35,569 nucleotides of DNA from Chlorobiales bacterium (GTDB lineage: Bacteria > Bacteroidota > Chlorobiia > Chlorobiales > JACMJS01). The notes under the pieces are model-generated. The model had not been told where the DNA came from and did not search any database. It saw nothing but the letters and a program-made list of their open reading frames with translations. The stretch lies in assembly GCA_014380515.1 (NCBI GenBank), contig JACMJS010000145.1, positions 1-35,569 on the forward strand, in the 5' to 3' direction. How positions within the stretch are numbered: the first letter of the stretch is position 1; the number at the start of each line of letters is the position of its first letter. Positions 25,942-35,332 of the stretch are shown piece by piece. The position numbers and the translations under genes are program-made.

Positions 25942-25975
25942 ATCCTCCGGGTTCGGAAATTCTAAACTTTTTTTA

Positions 25976-26953
25976 ATGATCGACATTCGTCCCTACCATT
26001 CCTCACAGGCTGACGCATGGGACAAGTTTGTAAGGGATTCGAACAACGGCACCGTCTTTCACACCCAGCGTTTTCTTTCCTACCATCCCGCAAGCCGCTT
26101 CACATTTCATCACTTGATGTTTTATGACGACGGGCATTTGACTGCCGTCTTGCCCGCATCGGTTGCGGATAGCGGCACGACGCTCGAATCGCCTATCGGA
26201 GCAAGCTACGGCGGCCTTGTGTTGCCCGCGCTCAAATACCACAAGAACGAGGCGATTGTGGATGCGCTCTTGGATTACGCCGCCAAAGAAAACTTCAAAA
26301 AAATTTTGCTGACGCCCGCGCCGTTCATTTACCAAAAACGGCTCGTTCAGGATATTGACTACGCGCTCGCGTTCAAAGGATTTGATTTCGACCGCCACTA
26401 TATTTCACACGCCATCCTGCACGAGCAGAATGAAAACTTCCTCGCCGATTTCACCGCAACCGCGCGGCGGTACATTCATCAATGCGAACGCAACCCTGAT
26501 TTGAAAGTGGAACTTGCAGAGGAGAATAAATCGCTCGAGGAGTTTTACCCGATTTTGGTTGAGAATAAATCGCGGCACGGGGTCAAGCCGACGCATTCAC
26601 TTGAGGAACTGTTTCGGCTGAAAGAACTTTTCCCCGAGGCGATCAAACTTTTTTTAGTGCGTCTCAAAGACAAAGCTATCGGCGGCTCGCTAATGTTCGT
26701 CTGCAACTCGCAGGTGTCGCTGTGCTTTTACAATATGCTTTACTACGAACACGAAAAACTTCACCCGATTCATTATGTGATGAACAGCGTGGTGAAGTGG
26801 TCGGTCGGACTCGGTTGCCGCTATGTCGACATCGGCGTCTCGCAAGACGCCTCGACGGGCAACGCGATGACGCCCGCCTATTCGCTCATCGAGTTCAAAG
26901 AAAAGTTCAACGCTCAAGGCATCTTAAGAAGCACGTTTCGAAAAGCGTTGTGA
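25976..26953 (+). CDS. FemAB/GNAT-like acyltransferase
   Basis: NGTVFHTQRFLSYHP..., ENKSRHGVKPTHSLEELFRLKELFPEAIKLFLVRLKDKAIGGSLMF. Confidence 0.75.
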   Translation: MIDIRPYHSSQADAWDKFVRDSNNGTVFHTQRFLSYHPASRFTFHHLMFYDDGHLTAVLPASVADSGTTLESPIGASYGGLVLPALKYHKNEAIVDALLDYAAKENFKKILLTPAPFIYQKRLVQDIDYALAFKGFDFDRHYISHAILHEQNENFLADFTATARRYIHQCERNPDLKVELAEENKSLEEFYPILVENKSRHGVKPTHSLEELFRLKELFPEAIKLFLVRLKDKAIGGSLMFVCNSQVSLCFYNMLYYEHEKLHPIHYVMNSVVKWSVGLGCRYVDIGVSQDASTGNAMTPAYSLIEFKEKFNAQGILRSTFRKAL

Positions 26954-26988
26954 AGTTCAATAAACGACATTCACGGGCGCGGAAATTT

Positions 26989-27017
26989 TTTGTTCAGCGG
27001 TGAGAGTTCTATATTTG
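26989..27017 (+). promoter_or_regulatory. Bacteroidetes-type promoter TTTG-N17-TATATTTG
   Basis: TTTG 26989-26992, TATATTTG 27010-27017. Confidence 0.5.
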
Positions 27018-27023
27018 CCTCTC

Positions 27024-27152
27024 AAATTTTTGCCTCGCCTTAACCATTCGCTCGGGTTAAGCGAAAATCTACTTCTATCTCTACTTGCACGGCGGCTACG
27101 CTACGGCGGGCGCCCCTTAGAGGCGAGGTGTTATTTTTTCTCTCTTTTTTGT
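27024..27152 (+). ncRNA. Candidate structured small RNA or tRNA leader
   Basis: Closing stem CCTCGCCT (27033-27040)/AGGCGAGG (27121-27128), internal mutually exclusive hairpins, then TTATTTTTTCTCTCTTTTTT. Confidence 0.35.
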
Positions 27153-27163
27153 TCTCTCATTAT

Positions 27164-27235
27164 TGGGGTGTCGCCAAGCGGTAAGGCATCGGCCTTTGGA
27201 GCCGACATTCCTAGGTTCGAATCCTAGCACCCCAG
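27164..27235 (+). tRNA. tRNA-Gln (anticodon TTG)
   Basis: Acceptor TGGGGTG/CACCCCA, anticodon arm TCGGC-CTTTGGA-GCCGA, T-arm CCTAGGTTCGAATCCTAG; CCA not encoded. Confidence 0.95.
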
Positions 27236-27430
27236 CATCTGAAAACCGCCCGCCCTGAAGAGGTCGCACCGTCCCCAACGCTTCCGCTCACGCCTTACGC
27301 CGAGAGGTTCAGGGTTGCTTGCATCACTTGCCAAATACATCCGTACCTATTCGCATCCGAAAATCTCCGCTGATTTTTAAGTGAGACTCGCTGTAGAAAC
27401 TTGCGATAATTTTTTAGTTGTTTGGCCTCG

Positions 27431-29104
27431 ATGGAACAGGAAACCGCGCTTCAAGTCAAAGAGAACGTACCGCCGAATAAATTGATCGAGCGATTTTTGT
27501 CGATGAAAATCCGGCTGAAACTCAGTTTGATTATCGGAGGTGTGCTTGTCGTGGTGCTCTCGATTTTGATGACCGCCGTACTCACCCAGCAGCAAAACGT
27601 ACTTACCGAGCGCAACAATGCCTTTTGCCAGCTGCTCGTTCGCAACCTTTCCGGCTCGGCCAAAGAAAATCTCATGCTCGGTGCAGCCTCAACTTCCGCC
27701 TCACCCGCCACTTTTATTCTTATTCAGGAAGCCATTTCCAACATCAATAAGCAACGTCTTGATGGCGTTAATTGGGCGTATGTGGCCGACCGTAACGGCA
27801 GCGTGGTCGCGCATTCCGATCTGAGTCTGATCAATCAATCCGCGCCGAAACTTCCGCCCGCCATTTCTGAAAAAAATCTTTCAAATGATTCGCTTGGGGT
27901 AACGATTCACGAATCGCGCGAGGATTACATCTACACCGATTCGATTTTCGTGCAGCGCATTACCAACGTGCCCTCAGCCGCCGTGGGCAAAAGCGTCAGG
28001 GCGACGCAGAAATTATTTTTGGGCGTCTCGCGGATTAGTTTCTCGAAAGCCGCGCTCTACGAACCGATTGCCGTGCAACGGCGGAACATCGTGCTCATCG
28101 GCCTTGCGGTGCTTGCGGTGAGCATCGTGCTGGTGGTGCTGATGGCGCGTCCGATTGTCGCGGCGATTCTAGCCATTTCGGATGCGGCGCGAAAAGTCGG
28201 GTCGGGAGATTTGACGGTTACGGTGATGCTGCGCACGCGCGATGAATTGGGCGAACTCGCTTCCGACTTCAATCGCATGGTGCAGGACATCCGCGAGAAG
28301 CGCAGTATGCAGCGGTTTATGTCCGATCTCACAGTCGAGATGATCAAACAAAGCGGCCAAGAAATTTCGCTCGGCGGTGAACGGCGGTTGATCACGGTCA
28401 TGTTCACCGATGTGCGCGGCTTTACATCCATGTCGGAACAGATGGAACCAGAAAGTGTTGTTGAGGTGATCAATGTTTATCTCAACCTGCAAACGGACGT
28501 CATCCAACGGCACGGCGGCTCGGTCGATAAGTTTTTGGGCGACGGCATTATGGCTCTTTTCACCGGCGATAAAATGACCGACCGCGCCATCGAGGCCGCG
28601 TTGGAAATTCAACAGGCAATTCAGTTACTAAATGCACAGCGTTCTCAAACCGGCGTCAAGGAAATGGCCGTCGGCATCGGCATCAACAGCGGCTACGCGG
28701 TGCTCGGCAATATCGGCGCGCAAAGCCGGATGGATTTCACGGCGATTGGCGACACGGTAAACTTGGCGTCGCGGCTGTGTTCGGCATCGGCGCCGTTCGC
28801 TACGCTCGTCTCGGAAGGCGTGTTGGAATATGCGCAGTTCAAATATCTTTTGAAGAATCATCAGGAAATCACGGTGAAGGGCAAGGCGAAGCCGGTGCAG
28901 GTTTATGAAGTTGCGGGCGTTACAGGCGATCCGAATATATTGCAACCGACCGTTTCCGTCGCTGCTGATGCGGTCGGAGCGGCTCTACCGTCTGCAAGCG
29001 AAGAGGCCGCCGATGAAAGAATTCAAATTGCCAATGATGGGGAACAACTTCCGGCGGCAGGCGTTCAAGACGGGCAGAGCGTTTCACAACAATCCAAGAT
29101 TTAA
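27431..29104 (+). CDS. HAMP-domain adenylate/guanylate cyclase
   Basis: N-terminal TM, HAMP region, catalytic ITVMFTDVRGFTSMSEQMEPESVVEVINVYLNLQTDVIQRHGGSVDKFLGDGIMALF. Confidence 0.93.
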   Translation: MEQETALQVKENVPPNKLIERFLSMKIRLKLSLIIGGVLVVVLSILMTAVLTQQQNVLTERNNAFCQLLVRNLSGSAKENLMLGAASTSASPATFILIQEAISNINKQRLDGVNWAYVADRNGSVVAHSDLSLINQSAPKLPPAISEKNLSNDSLGVTIHESREDYIYTDSIFVQRITNVPSAAVGKSVRATQKLFLGVSRISFSKAALYEPIAVQRRNIVLIGLAVLAVSIVLVVLMARPIVAAILAISDAARKVGSGDLTVTVMLRTRDELGELASDFNRMVQDIREKRSMQRFMSDLTVEMIKQSGQEISLGGERRLITVMFTDVRGFTSMSEQMEPESVVEVINVYLNLQTDVIQRHGGSVDKFLGDGIMALFTGDKMTDRAIEAALEIQQAIQLLNAQRSQTGVKEMAVGIGINSGYAVLGNIGAQSRMDFTAIGDTVNLASRLCSASAPFATLVSEGVLEYAQFKYLLKNHQEITVKGKAKPVQVYEVAGVTGDPNILQPTVSVAADAVGAALPSASEEAADERIQIANDGEQLPAAGVQDGQSVSQQSKI

Positions 29105-29134
29105 AGACACCAGATTTCAGAGTTACAGTCTTTT

Positions 29135-29665
29135 ATGAAAGCGACGAGAGCATTTACAGGTATCCTACTTTTGCTGCTGGTCTCGGCGGCACTGACGGCG
29201 GGTTGCGGCGGCGTCAAAACCGCATCGACCGCGGCGGCGGAGAAAGCCGCAGCGGATAAAGCGGCGGCGGAAGCAAAAAAACAAAAACCCAAATCTCCCG
29301 TCAGGCGACCGGACGCGCCCGATGAACTTTCGCCCGCTGTGGTCGCTTTGAGTGAAGCTCGCGTGGCCTACTCGAAGCGCGATTACAAAACCGCACTGCC
29401 GCTCTACCAGAAATACCGTGAGATTTCCGAAGATATATCGGTCGATCCTGAGATTGCCGTCTGCATTCAGAACCTCAAGCAAAGCGCGGAGTTTTATTAC
29501 AAGTTGGGCGTCCAACTTTACCTCGATGAAGATTACGAATCCGCCGTCGCCAATTTCAACAAAGCCCTCGAAGCCGATGCCACACATAAAGGCGCAACGG
29601 ACTACAAGAAACGCGCGGAACTCAAAATCCAAGCCCTGAAAAAACTGGAAGGTTCAGTGAAGTAA
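29135..29665 (+). CDS. TPR-like repeat lipoprotein
   Basis: LLVSAALTAGCGG lipobox; YKLGVQLYLDEDYESAVANFNKALEADATHKGATDY. Confidence 0.8.
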   Translation: MKATRAFTGILLLLLVSAALTAGCGGVKTASTAAAEKAAADKAAAEAKKQKPKSPVRRPDAPDELSPAVVALSEARVAYSKRDYKTALPLYQKYREISEDISVDPEIAVCIQNLKQSAEFYYKLGVQLYLDEDYESAVANFNKALEADATHKGATDYKKRAELKIQALKKLEGSVK

Positions 29666-29686
29666 ATTTCAATTTTATTTTCAAGC

Positions 29687-29714
29687 AAAAGAGCGTCCGT
29701 TACGACGCTCTTTT
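29687..29714 (+). terminator. Rho-independent terminator
   Basis: AAAAGAGCGTC-CGTTAC-GACGCTCTTTT. Confidence 0.9.
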
Positions 29715-29773
29715 CGTTTCGACAGAATTTATCATTCACCCGTCTGTAATACGGATATGATTTATTTCGTAGA

Positions 29774-29792
29774 GGCAACCCTCGTGGTTGCC
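29774..29792. repeat. REP-like palindrome GGCAACCCTCGTGGTTGCC
   Basis: Perfect 7-bp stem, 5-nt loop, flanked by CGTAGA, in intergenic DNA. Confidence 0.55.
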
Positions 29793-29819
29793 TTGAAGAC
29801 CGGCTTCTGATTAAAAAGG

Positions 29820-30263
29820 TTACCCTTTGTTCTTGATGACTATCACTTCAACAATTTTGACGGCGGCGGTTTCTGAGATGCCGAGCGCGGTTTGCAGGTG
29901 ATCTAAAAACTTTTTCTCCGTTTCTTCAACCACACCGTCGGCCAGCGTCAGGTCGCTCGCTACGGCAAAAGCGGTTTCTTTCAAGCCGCTGTCAACCTGC
30001 TTCGCTGCTTCCGCGATCAATCCGGTGATGCCGAGCCGCCGCATCGAGATATTAATGCGTTTGAGCGCGGCGGCGAACTGCTCCTTCGACCAGCCTTCGT
30101 AGAGTTTCATCCGCGAAAGCGTGTTTGTCAGCGCGGTGGTTTCTTCGGGGGTTACTTGCCCGTCGGCGGCAATCGCAACGAGCGCAATGGCGGCGAAGGC
30201 GTCGGCGGCATTGAGCGTGGCCTCGCCTTCCGTGCCCTTCAAGGCATCATCTAAGTTTGACAT
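29820..30263 (-). CDS. TerB-like protein
   Basis: NAADAFAAIALVAIAADGQVTPEETTALTNTLSRM...DLTLADGVVEETEKKFLDHLQTALGIS. Confidence 0.75.
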   Translation of the reverse strand: MSNLDDALKGTEGEATLNAADAFAAIALVAIAADGQVTPEETTALTNTLSRMKLYEGWSKEQFAAALKRINISMRRLGITGLIAEAAKQVDSGLKETAFAVASDLTLADGVVEETEKKFLDHLQTALGISETAAVKIVEVIVIKNKG

Positions 30264-30370
30264 GATTGATATTTTAGTTTGCAGTTTCGAGGATTATGAT
30301 CGCGGTTGGTTGGCGTCAATATCTGCAATTTCCGGTTGCATCGAAAACCCGAAAGCGGCCTAAACCGTCT

Positions 30371-32971
30371 TTACTCAAACCGCACTTCTTCGGCGATGAG
30401 CAGCCGCGAGGCGTAGCGGGCGGGAATCCATCCGGCGATGAGTGCGGTAAAAATCACAAGCACCGCCGCGCCGATAAAAGTTTCGATAGGCAAATGCAGT
30501 TGAATCGTCCAGCCGAACGATTGTAAGTTGATCACATAAATAAGAATCAGCGAAAGGAAAAAGCCGCACACCACGCCGAGAACCGAGGCAATCACGCCCA
30601 TCAAAAAGGCTTCGATGAGCGTCATGTTTCGAACCTGCGCTGCGCTAGCCCCGACGGAACGCAACACGCCAATCTCGCGCTTCCGCTCGAAAATAATCGC
30701 CGAGAGCGAACTGATTACGCCCATCGCCGCGACCACCATGGCGATGAACTGCAAGGCGTAGGTGATTGCAAACGTCTGATCGAAAATATCAAGCACGTTG
30801 CGGCGCAGGCTGAGATTGGAGTAGACGAGAATCGAGGCGGTGTCTTTAAACTTCTCTCGCACTTCTTTCACGATCCGGTCGGTCTGTGATTTATCTTTCA
30901 GGTACACGCCGAGGTTGCTCACTTTGGTGTCTTGCCAAATTTTTTCGAAGTGCGCTCGGTGAATCATAATCAATCCTCTGTCGGACGTGTAATCAAAATA
31001 AACACCCACCACCCGAAATACCCGCGTCCCGCTTGGCGTTTGAAGCCGCACCAAGCTTGCTTCTTTCACGCCGAACTTGTTGGCAAACACTTCGGTAACA
31101 CATATTGCGGTTGAATCGGCAATGGCTTCGGATAAAATTTGACGCGCGTCGCCCTGCCGAAACATCAAGCGGGAAGATTTTAAAACGGCGTCGAGATTGG
31201 CGGAAGTCAGCAAGGCCAACGCGCCGTCATAAACGATGCTGCGCGAACTGAACGCATCGACCGATTCGGTTTCCGGTATGGCTCTCACATACTCATAAAC
31301 TTCCGGCGAGAGCGGCGGTTGCGAGCCGACGGCGAACCGCTGCGCGGGCGCGATGAATACATCGGCTTTCAAGGTTTGATCCACCCAGTAAACAACCGTG
31401 CTGCGGAAACTGCCGACCATCACGCTGATGCCGATGAGCATCGCCACCGCAACCATCAGCGCGCTCACGGCGGTCGAGGTGCGGTTCAAAGCTTCGACCA
31501 AATAGTTGTTGGCCAACGTGCCCTCGATGCCGAAAAGTTTGCCGACCGTGCGATCAAATATGTCGCGGCAGAGCAGCACGACTTCCGGCGCGATGAATGC
31601 GAAGCCGATGATCACTGCCAGAGCCGCCGCAAAGCCGAACACCGGAAACCCATTGATGCCGGGCAAGAGCGTGAAGCCGTAGCCCGCCGCGAGCATCGCC
31701 ACACTTGTAATGAAAATTTTTGATTTGCTCGCCGTGAATTTTTTTTCGAAGGTTTGCAGAAAAAATGTTTCGCGCGGATGTACTTTCGCCGCTTCCCATG
31801 CGGGGAGTATGGCCGATGCCAACGATGAACCAACGCCCAGCGCAGCCGCAATCCCAACGAGCGATGCACTCACAAAGACTTGTTCCGCCGCGACATAAAT
31901 GTAGAGCGTTGTAATCGTCTGCGCGATTTTTGCAAGCGTGTATTTGGCGAGCACAATTCCCAGCCCAACGCCGATTGCGCTGCCAGCGATGCCAATCAGT
32001 AAGGCTTCGGCGATGAACAATCCGAACACGCCTGCTTGCGACAGTCCCAGCGAACGCAAGATGCCCGTCTCGCGCCGCCGCCGGAGCGCGTTGGTGGTGA
32101 TCGTGTTGTAGATGAGGAACATGGCGACGAGCAGACTGATGAACGACAACGCGGAAAGATTGAGGTCGAATGCCGCGAGCATTTTGCCAATTTGTTCGCC
32201 ACGGTTTTTCGCCGAGACGGCCTCGACATCCTCAGGCAAATTGGCCGCGAAATAATCTTGAAGGTTCTGAAAACTTTTTTGATCAACGAGCAAATCGATT
32301 TTATCCAAGCGTCCGGTTTTACCGAACGTGCGCTGCGCCTGTTCGATATCCATCACGGCAAATGAATTGGCAACTTCTTCGCCCGGCGCGTCCGATTTAA
32401 AAATGCCGATGACTTTCAGCTCGCGCGTGATGCCGCCACCGATGAGTTTCACCGTATCGTTTTTCTTCACGCCGTTGCGCTTTGCGTAGGCTTCGGAGAA
32501 AATGATCGTGTTGGGCTGGAGTAGAAATTGGAGGAACGCATCGCCTGCGAAACCGTCGGCATCTTGATAAGTTCGGAAAGCGCGGTCGGTGAAGATGTCG
32601 ATGCCGAGTACGATGAGGGTTTCACCGGTAGATGAGGAATCGCCGGATGAGTTGCGTTTCAGTTGGGTGAGTTGTTCAATCACCGGCGTCGCCGCTTGCA
32701 GGGCGGGGATGCGGTCTTTTGCGCCAAGAACCTGCTTGAAAATATCTTGCCGGAACTCGGTGCCGCTCCGCGATTGGATTTGCATGTTCGCCTTGCCGTT
32801 CACATTGTCGGTGGCGGCTTCGAAGGCTTTGAGCGCGGAATAATTTGACAACCGAATCGCCAAAAAGACCGCGACGCCAATCGCCACGCCGGAGACGGAC
32901 AAAATAAATTTGCCTTTTTCAAGCGCGACATGCCGCAAACTGACTTGCGCGAAAATTTTAAGAAATGCCAT
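30371..32971 (-). CDS. ABC transporter permease with two FtsX/MacB-like modules
   Basis: 866 aa; RRRRETGILRSLGLSQAGVFGLFIAEALLIG and ERKREIGVLRSVGASAAQVRNMTLIEAFLMG. Confidence 0.92.
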   Translation of the reverse strand: MAFLKIFAQVSLRHVALEKGKFILSVSGVAIGVAVFLAIRLSNYSALKAFEAATDNVNGKANMQIQSRSGTEFRQDIFKQVLGAKDRIPALQAATPVIEQLTQLKRNSSGDSSSTGETLIVLGIDIFTDRAFRTYQDADGFAGDAFLQFLLQPNTIIFSEAYAKRNGVKKNDTVKLIGGGITRELKVIGIFKSDAPGEEVANSFAVMDIEQAQRTFGKTGRLDKIDLLVDQKSFQNLQDYFAANLPEDVEAVSAKNRGEQIGKMLAAFDLNLSALSFISLLVAMFLIYNTITTNALRRRRETGILRSLGLSQAGVFGLFIAEALLIGIAGSAIGVGLGIVLAKYTLAKIAQTITTLYIYVAAEQVFVSASLVGIAAALGVGSSLASAILPAWEAAKVHPRETFFLQTFEKKFTASKSKIFITSVAMLAAGYGFTLLPGINGFPVFGFAAALAVIIGFAFIAPEVVLLCRDIFDRTVGKLFGIEGTLANNYLVEALNRTSTAVSALMVAVAMLIGISVMVGSFRSTVVYWVDQTLKADVFIAPAQRFAVGSQPPLSPEVYEYVRAIPETESVDAFSSRSIVYDGALALLTSANLDAVLKSSRLMFRQGDARQILSEAIADSTAICVTEVFANKFGVKEASLVRLQTPSGTRVFRVVGVYFDYTSDRGLIMIHRAHFEKIWQDTKVSNLGVYLKDKSQTDRIVKEVREKFKDTASILVYSNLSLRRNVLDIFDQTFAITYALQFIAMVVAAMGVISSLSAIIFERKREIGVLRSVGASAAQVRNMTLIEAFLMGVIASVLGVVCGFFLSLILIYVINLQSFGWTIQLHLPIETFIGAAVLVIFTALIAGWIPARYASRLLIAEEVRFE

Positions 32972-33057
32972 TGCCGGAAGTAAGTTTAGATGTGTGGAGG
33001 CACAACCCCAGCAAAGCGTCTTTAATTTCCGCGAAGGCTACGGCAATTTGAACTGTT

Positions 33058-33441
33058 CTATTTCGCTGGCGGTGGCGAGTATTTGACGATGTCAATGCCG
33101 ACGCCGTTTGGGTCTTCTATGGCAAAATGTCGGTCGCCCCAAGGTTCGTCTCGGATGTCAATTTTAATTTCAACATTTTGTCTCTTGAGATCGCCGTAAA
33201 TTTTATCGGCATCGTCCACTTCAAGCGTCAAGTAGATACCTTGTCCCTGAAATGGCTTTTGAAAAAGCGGCTGCTGCGATGGATGCTGGGGCAGTAAGAA
33301 ACTGATTTCCGCTTGGCGGTTCGGCGTGTGTAACAAGAGATAAAATTCATTTTCAAAGGTTACGCCAAAGCCCAACAGACGGGTATAGAAATTCTTGCTT
33401 GCTGCCAGATTTGGCGTTACGATGCCTGCGTTGAGTTTCAT
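33058..33441 (-). CDS. VOC (glyoxalase/bleomycin resistance) family protein
   Basis: MKLNAGIVTPNLAASKNFYTRLLGFGVTFENEFYLL...PWGDRHFAIEDPNGVGIDIV. Confidence 0.9.
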   Translation of the reverse strand: MKLNAGIVTPNLAASKNFYTRLLGFGVTFENEFYLLLHTPNRQAEISFLLPQHPSQQPLFQKPFQGQGIYLTLEVDDADKIYGDLKRQNVEIKIDIRDEPWGDRHFAIEDPNGVGIDIVKYSPPPAK

Positions 33442-33472
33442 TTCGTTTCGTTTCAGTTTGAGATGGGAAACT

Positions 33473-33823
33473 TTACTTTCCTCCGGTGAAGTGCGGATTG
33501 TAGATAAGGTCAAGGTGTTTGCCGAACGGGTCGATCACCGCAGCCATCTTGATGCCATCGCCGACATCGTGAATGTCGCCATCGGGCGTTGCGCCTGCGT
33601 CAAGCAGCGATTGCCGCGCGGTTTCGATATTTTCCACGCCCCAATAAGTGGCTACACTTTCTTTGGCGTTCGGGTCTAACCCAAGTTCATAGCCGCCGAC
33701 GTTGAAGCCGACATAATACGGCTCATCGAAATACGGCGCGATACCCAGCGTTTTCGCGTACCACGCTTTGGCTTTCTGTAAATCGGGCGCGGCATAAATG
33801 ACGGTTCGAAGTCCGAGAAACAT
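33473..33823 (-). CDS. VOC family protein
   Basis: LRTVIYAAPDLQKAKAWYAKTLGIAPYFDEPYYVGFNVGGYELGLD...DPFGKHLDLIYNP. Confidence 0.9.
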   Translation of the reverse strand: MFLGLRTVIYAAPDLQKAKAWYAKTLGIAPYFDEPYYVGFNVGGYELGLDPNAKESVATYWGVENIETARQSLLDAGATPDGDIHDVGDGIKMAAVIDPFGKHLDLIYNPHFTGGK

Positions 33824-33902
33824 GTTTAATTCTCCTTATGGTTTCGGAATTGTTTTGCGGCGAAGCAGGGTTAGCACTCGCAACTTCAATTAAAATTTTT
33901 CT

Positions 33903-34361
33903 ATGTCTGAACAGCACGGCAAACCTATAGATGTTTCCCGCATCGATCTTGAAAAGATGAAAGAGAAAACCGCCGCGTCGCCTGCGCTCTTGCCTTATGC
34001 GCACACCGCCGGAAGCGCACTCATCCGGCCTGAGGACGCCGGGAAAATTACCGGACGCGCCGTCGCCGCGATGCACCAGCAGACGGAAATGCAGATGTCG
34101 CAGCTCTATAAACAAATGGAATTGCTTGCGGCTCAAGCCAGCGCGATCAAACAGCGCGTCGAGATTTCCGAACGCATCTACCTTGCCAAAATGCCCTGCG
34201 AACCGCTCATCGGCCACACCTATTACCTCTACAAGAAAGACGACGACACGGACACGCTCTCGCTCATCGCGCCAGATGATTGGGGACGCTCGAAACCCTT
34301 TAAAGAATTTATTGCCGCCGTTCATCTCCTCGCCGATCACACGTGGGAAATGGTCTCTTGA
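33903..34361 (+). CDS. DUF2452 family protein
   Basis: LLPYAHTAGSALIRPEDAGKITGRAVAAMHQQTEMQMSQLYKQMELLAAQA...GHTYYLYKKDD. Confidence 0.8.
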   Translation: MSEQHGKPIDVSRIDLEKMKEKTAASPALLPYAHTAGSALIRPEDAGKITGRAVAAMHQQTEMQMSQLYKQMELLAAQASAIKQRVEISERIYLAKMPCEPLIGHTYYLYKKDDDTDTLSLIAPDDWGRSKPFKEFIAAVHLLADHTWEMVS

Positions 34362-34365
34362 AAAA

Positions 34366-34401
34366 ACCAAGGGCGGCTCAGAGTGCGAACCGCCCGTTGG
34401 T
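34366..34401. terminator. Hairpin between convergent genes, probable terminator
   Basis: ACCAA-GGGCGG...CCGCCC-(G)-TTGGT, preceded by an A-run. Confidence 0.55.
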
Positions 34402-34414
34402 CAAGAAATCAGGG

Positions 34415-34810
34415 TCAGTTCCATGAATGCAGGGCAACGTGATTGCCCTCCGTGTCTTGAAACACCGCCATGTATCCCGCCTTCTCGCCGATGTGCATCT
34501 TCGGCACAATGACTTTTCCGCCTGCCGATTCAACGCGCGCGAGCATCACTTGTAAATCCTCGCCGCCGTTGAGATACACCAGCGACCCTTTGTCCGACGG
34601 CTCATAATGCTCGCCCTTGACAATCGCGCCGCTGACGGTGGTTTGAGACGTGTTATCCGTCGGAAAGACGCCCATCCGCAGATGATTGAACATCTCATCT
34701 CTGATCTCGACACCGATTACGGTGTCATAAAATTTTTTCGCTTTCTCGAAATTATTGACCGGAATTTCGAACCAGTTGATTGCGTGCATCGTCATTGTTG
34801 TCGTCTCCAT
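34415..34810 (-). CDS. VOC family protein
   Basis: INWFEIPVNNFEKAKKFYDTVIGVEIRDEMFNHLRMGVFP...FQDTEGNHVALHS; start 34810 or 34795. Confidence 0.9.
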   Translation of the reverse strand: METTTMTMHAINWFEIPVNNFEKAKKFYDTVIGVEIRDEMFNHLRMGVFPTDNTSQTTVSGAIVKGEHYEPSDKGSLVYLNGGEDLQVMLARVESAGGKVIVPKMHIGEKAGYMAVFQDTEGNHVALHSWN

Positions 34811-34815
34811 TGAAA

Positions 34816-35214
34816 TTAGTTTTGGGTGGTTAAGTGTGCATAGATATTGACGATTCTGCCGTCGGGGTCTTTCACCCTGCCGAACCGCTGCCCCCAAAAC
34901 GCATCCCGAGGCACTGAATAACTTTCATACCCCGCCGCTATTAATTTTGTGTAGAGATCATCCACTTCTTTCGGGCTGTTCACCCTAAACTGCAAACTCA
35001 TGCTTTGGCCGTCGGGCAGTGTATAACTCGGTACGGCTTGATTTGCAGCGGCTTCCGTCAGAAAGCCCATCACCGGGCCGTCCGGCGTTTCATAATCCAC
35101 ATTGAACTCGTTGTCCAAACCTTCCGGTATCGGCAAGCCCAGTGTCCGGTAAAAGCCAAGCGTCTTGCCCATGTCCGCCGCAATGATGCCGACGGTTTGT
35201 AGTTTGATTGCCAT
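34816..35214 (-). CDS. VOC family protein
   Basis: MAIKLQTVGIIAADMGKTLGFYRTLGLPIPEGLDNEFNVDYETPDG...FGRVKDPDGRIVNIYA. Confidence 0.9.
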   Translation of the reverse strand: MAIKLQTVGIIAADMGKTLGFYRTLGLPIPEGLDNEFNVDYETPDGPVMGFLTEAAANQAVPSYTLPDGQSMSLQFRVNSPKEVDDLYTKLIAAGYESYSVPRDAFWGQRFGRVKDPDGRIVNIYAHLTTQN

Positions 35215-35332
35215 TGTTGCTCCTGTAAAAATTAAGTTGATGTATTCCGGCTGCACCTCGCAACCGGCACTGCAAACATAGCGGCGGCGACTGACAGCCC
35301 TATGTCAGTAGCCTTCAGAGAAAAAAATTAAT

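Noticed and set aside
27000-27227. 75-aa ORF track entry running into the tRNA
   Set aside because: Overlaps tRNA-Gln and the structured intergenic segment; protein sequence is not plausible.
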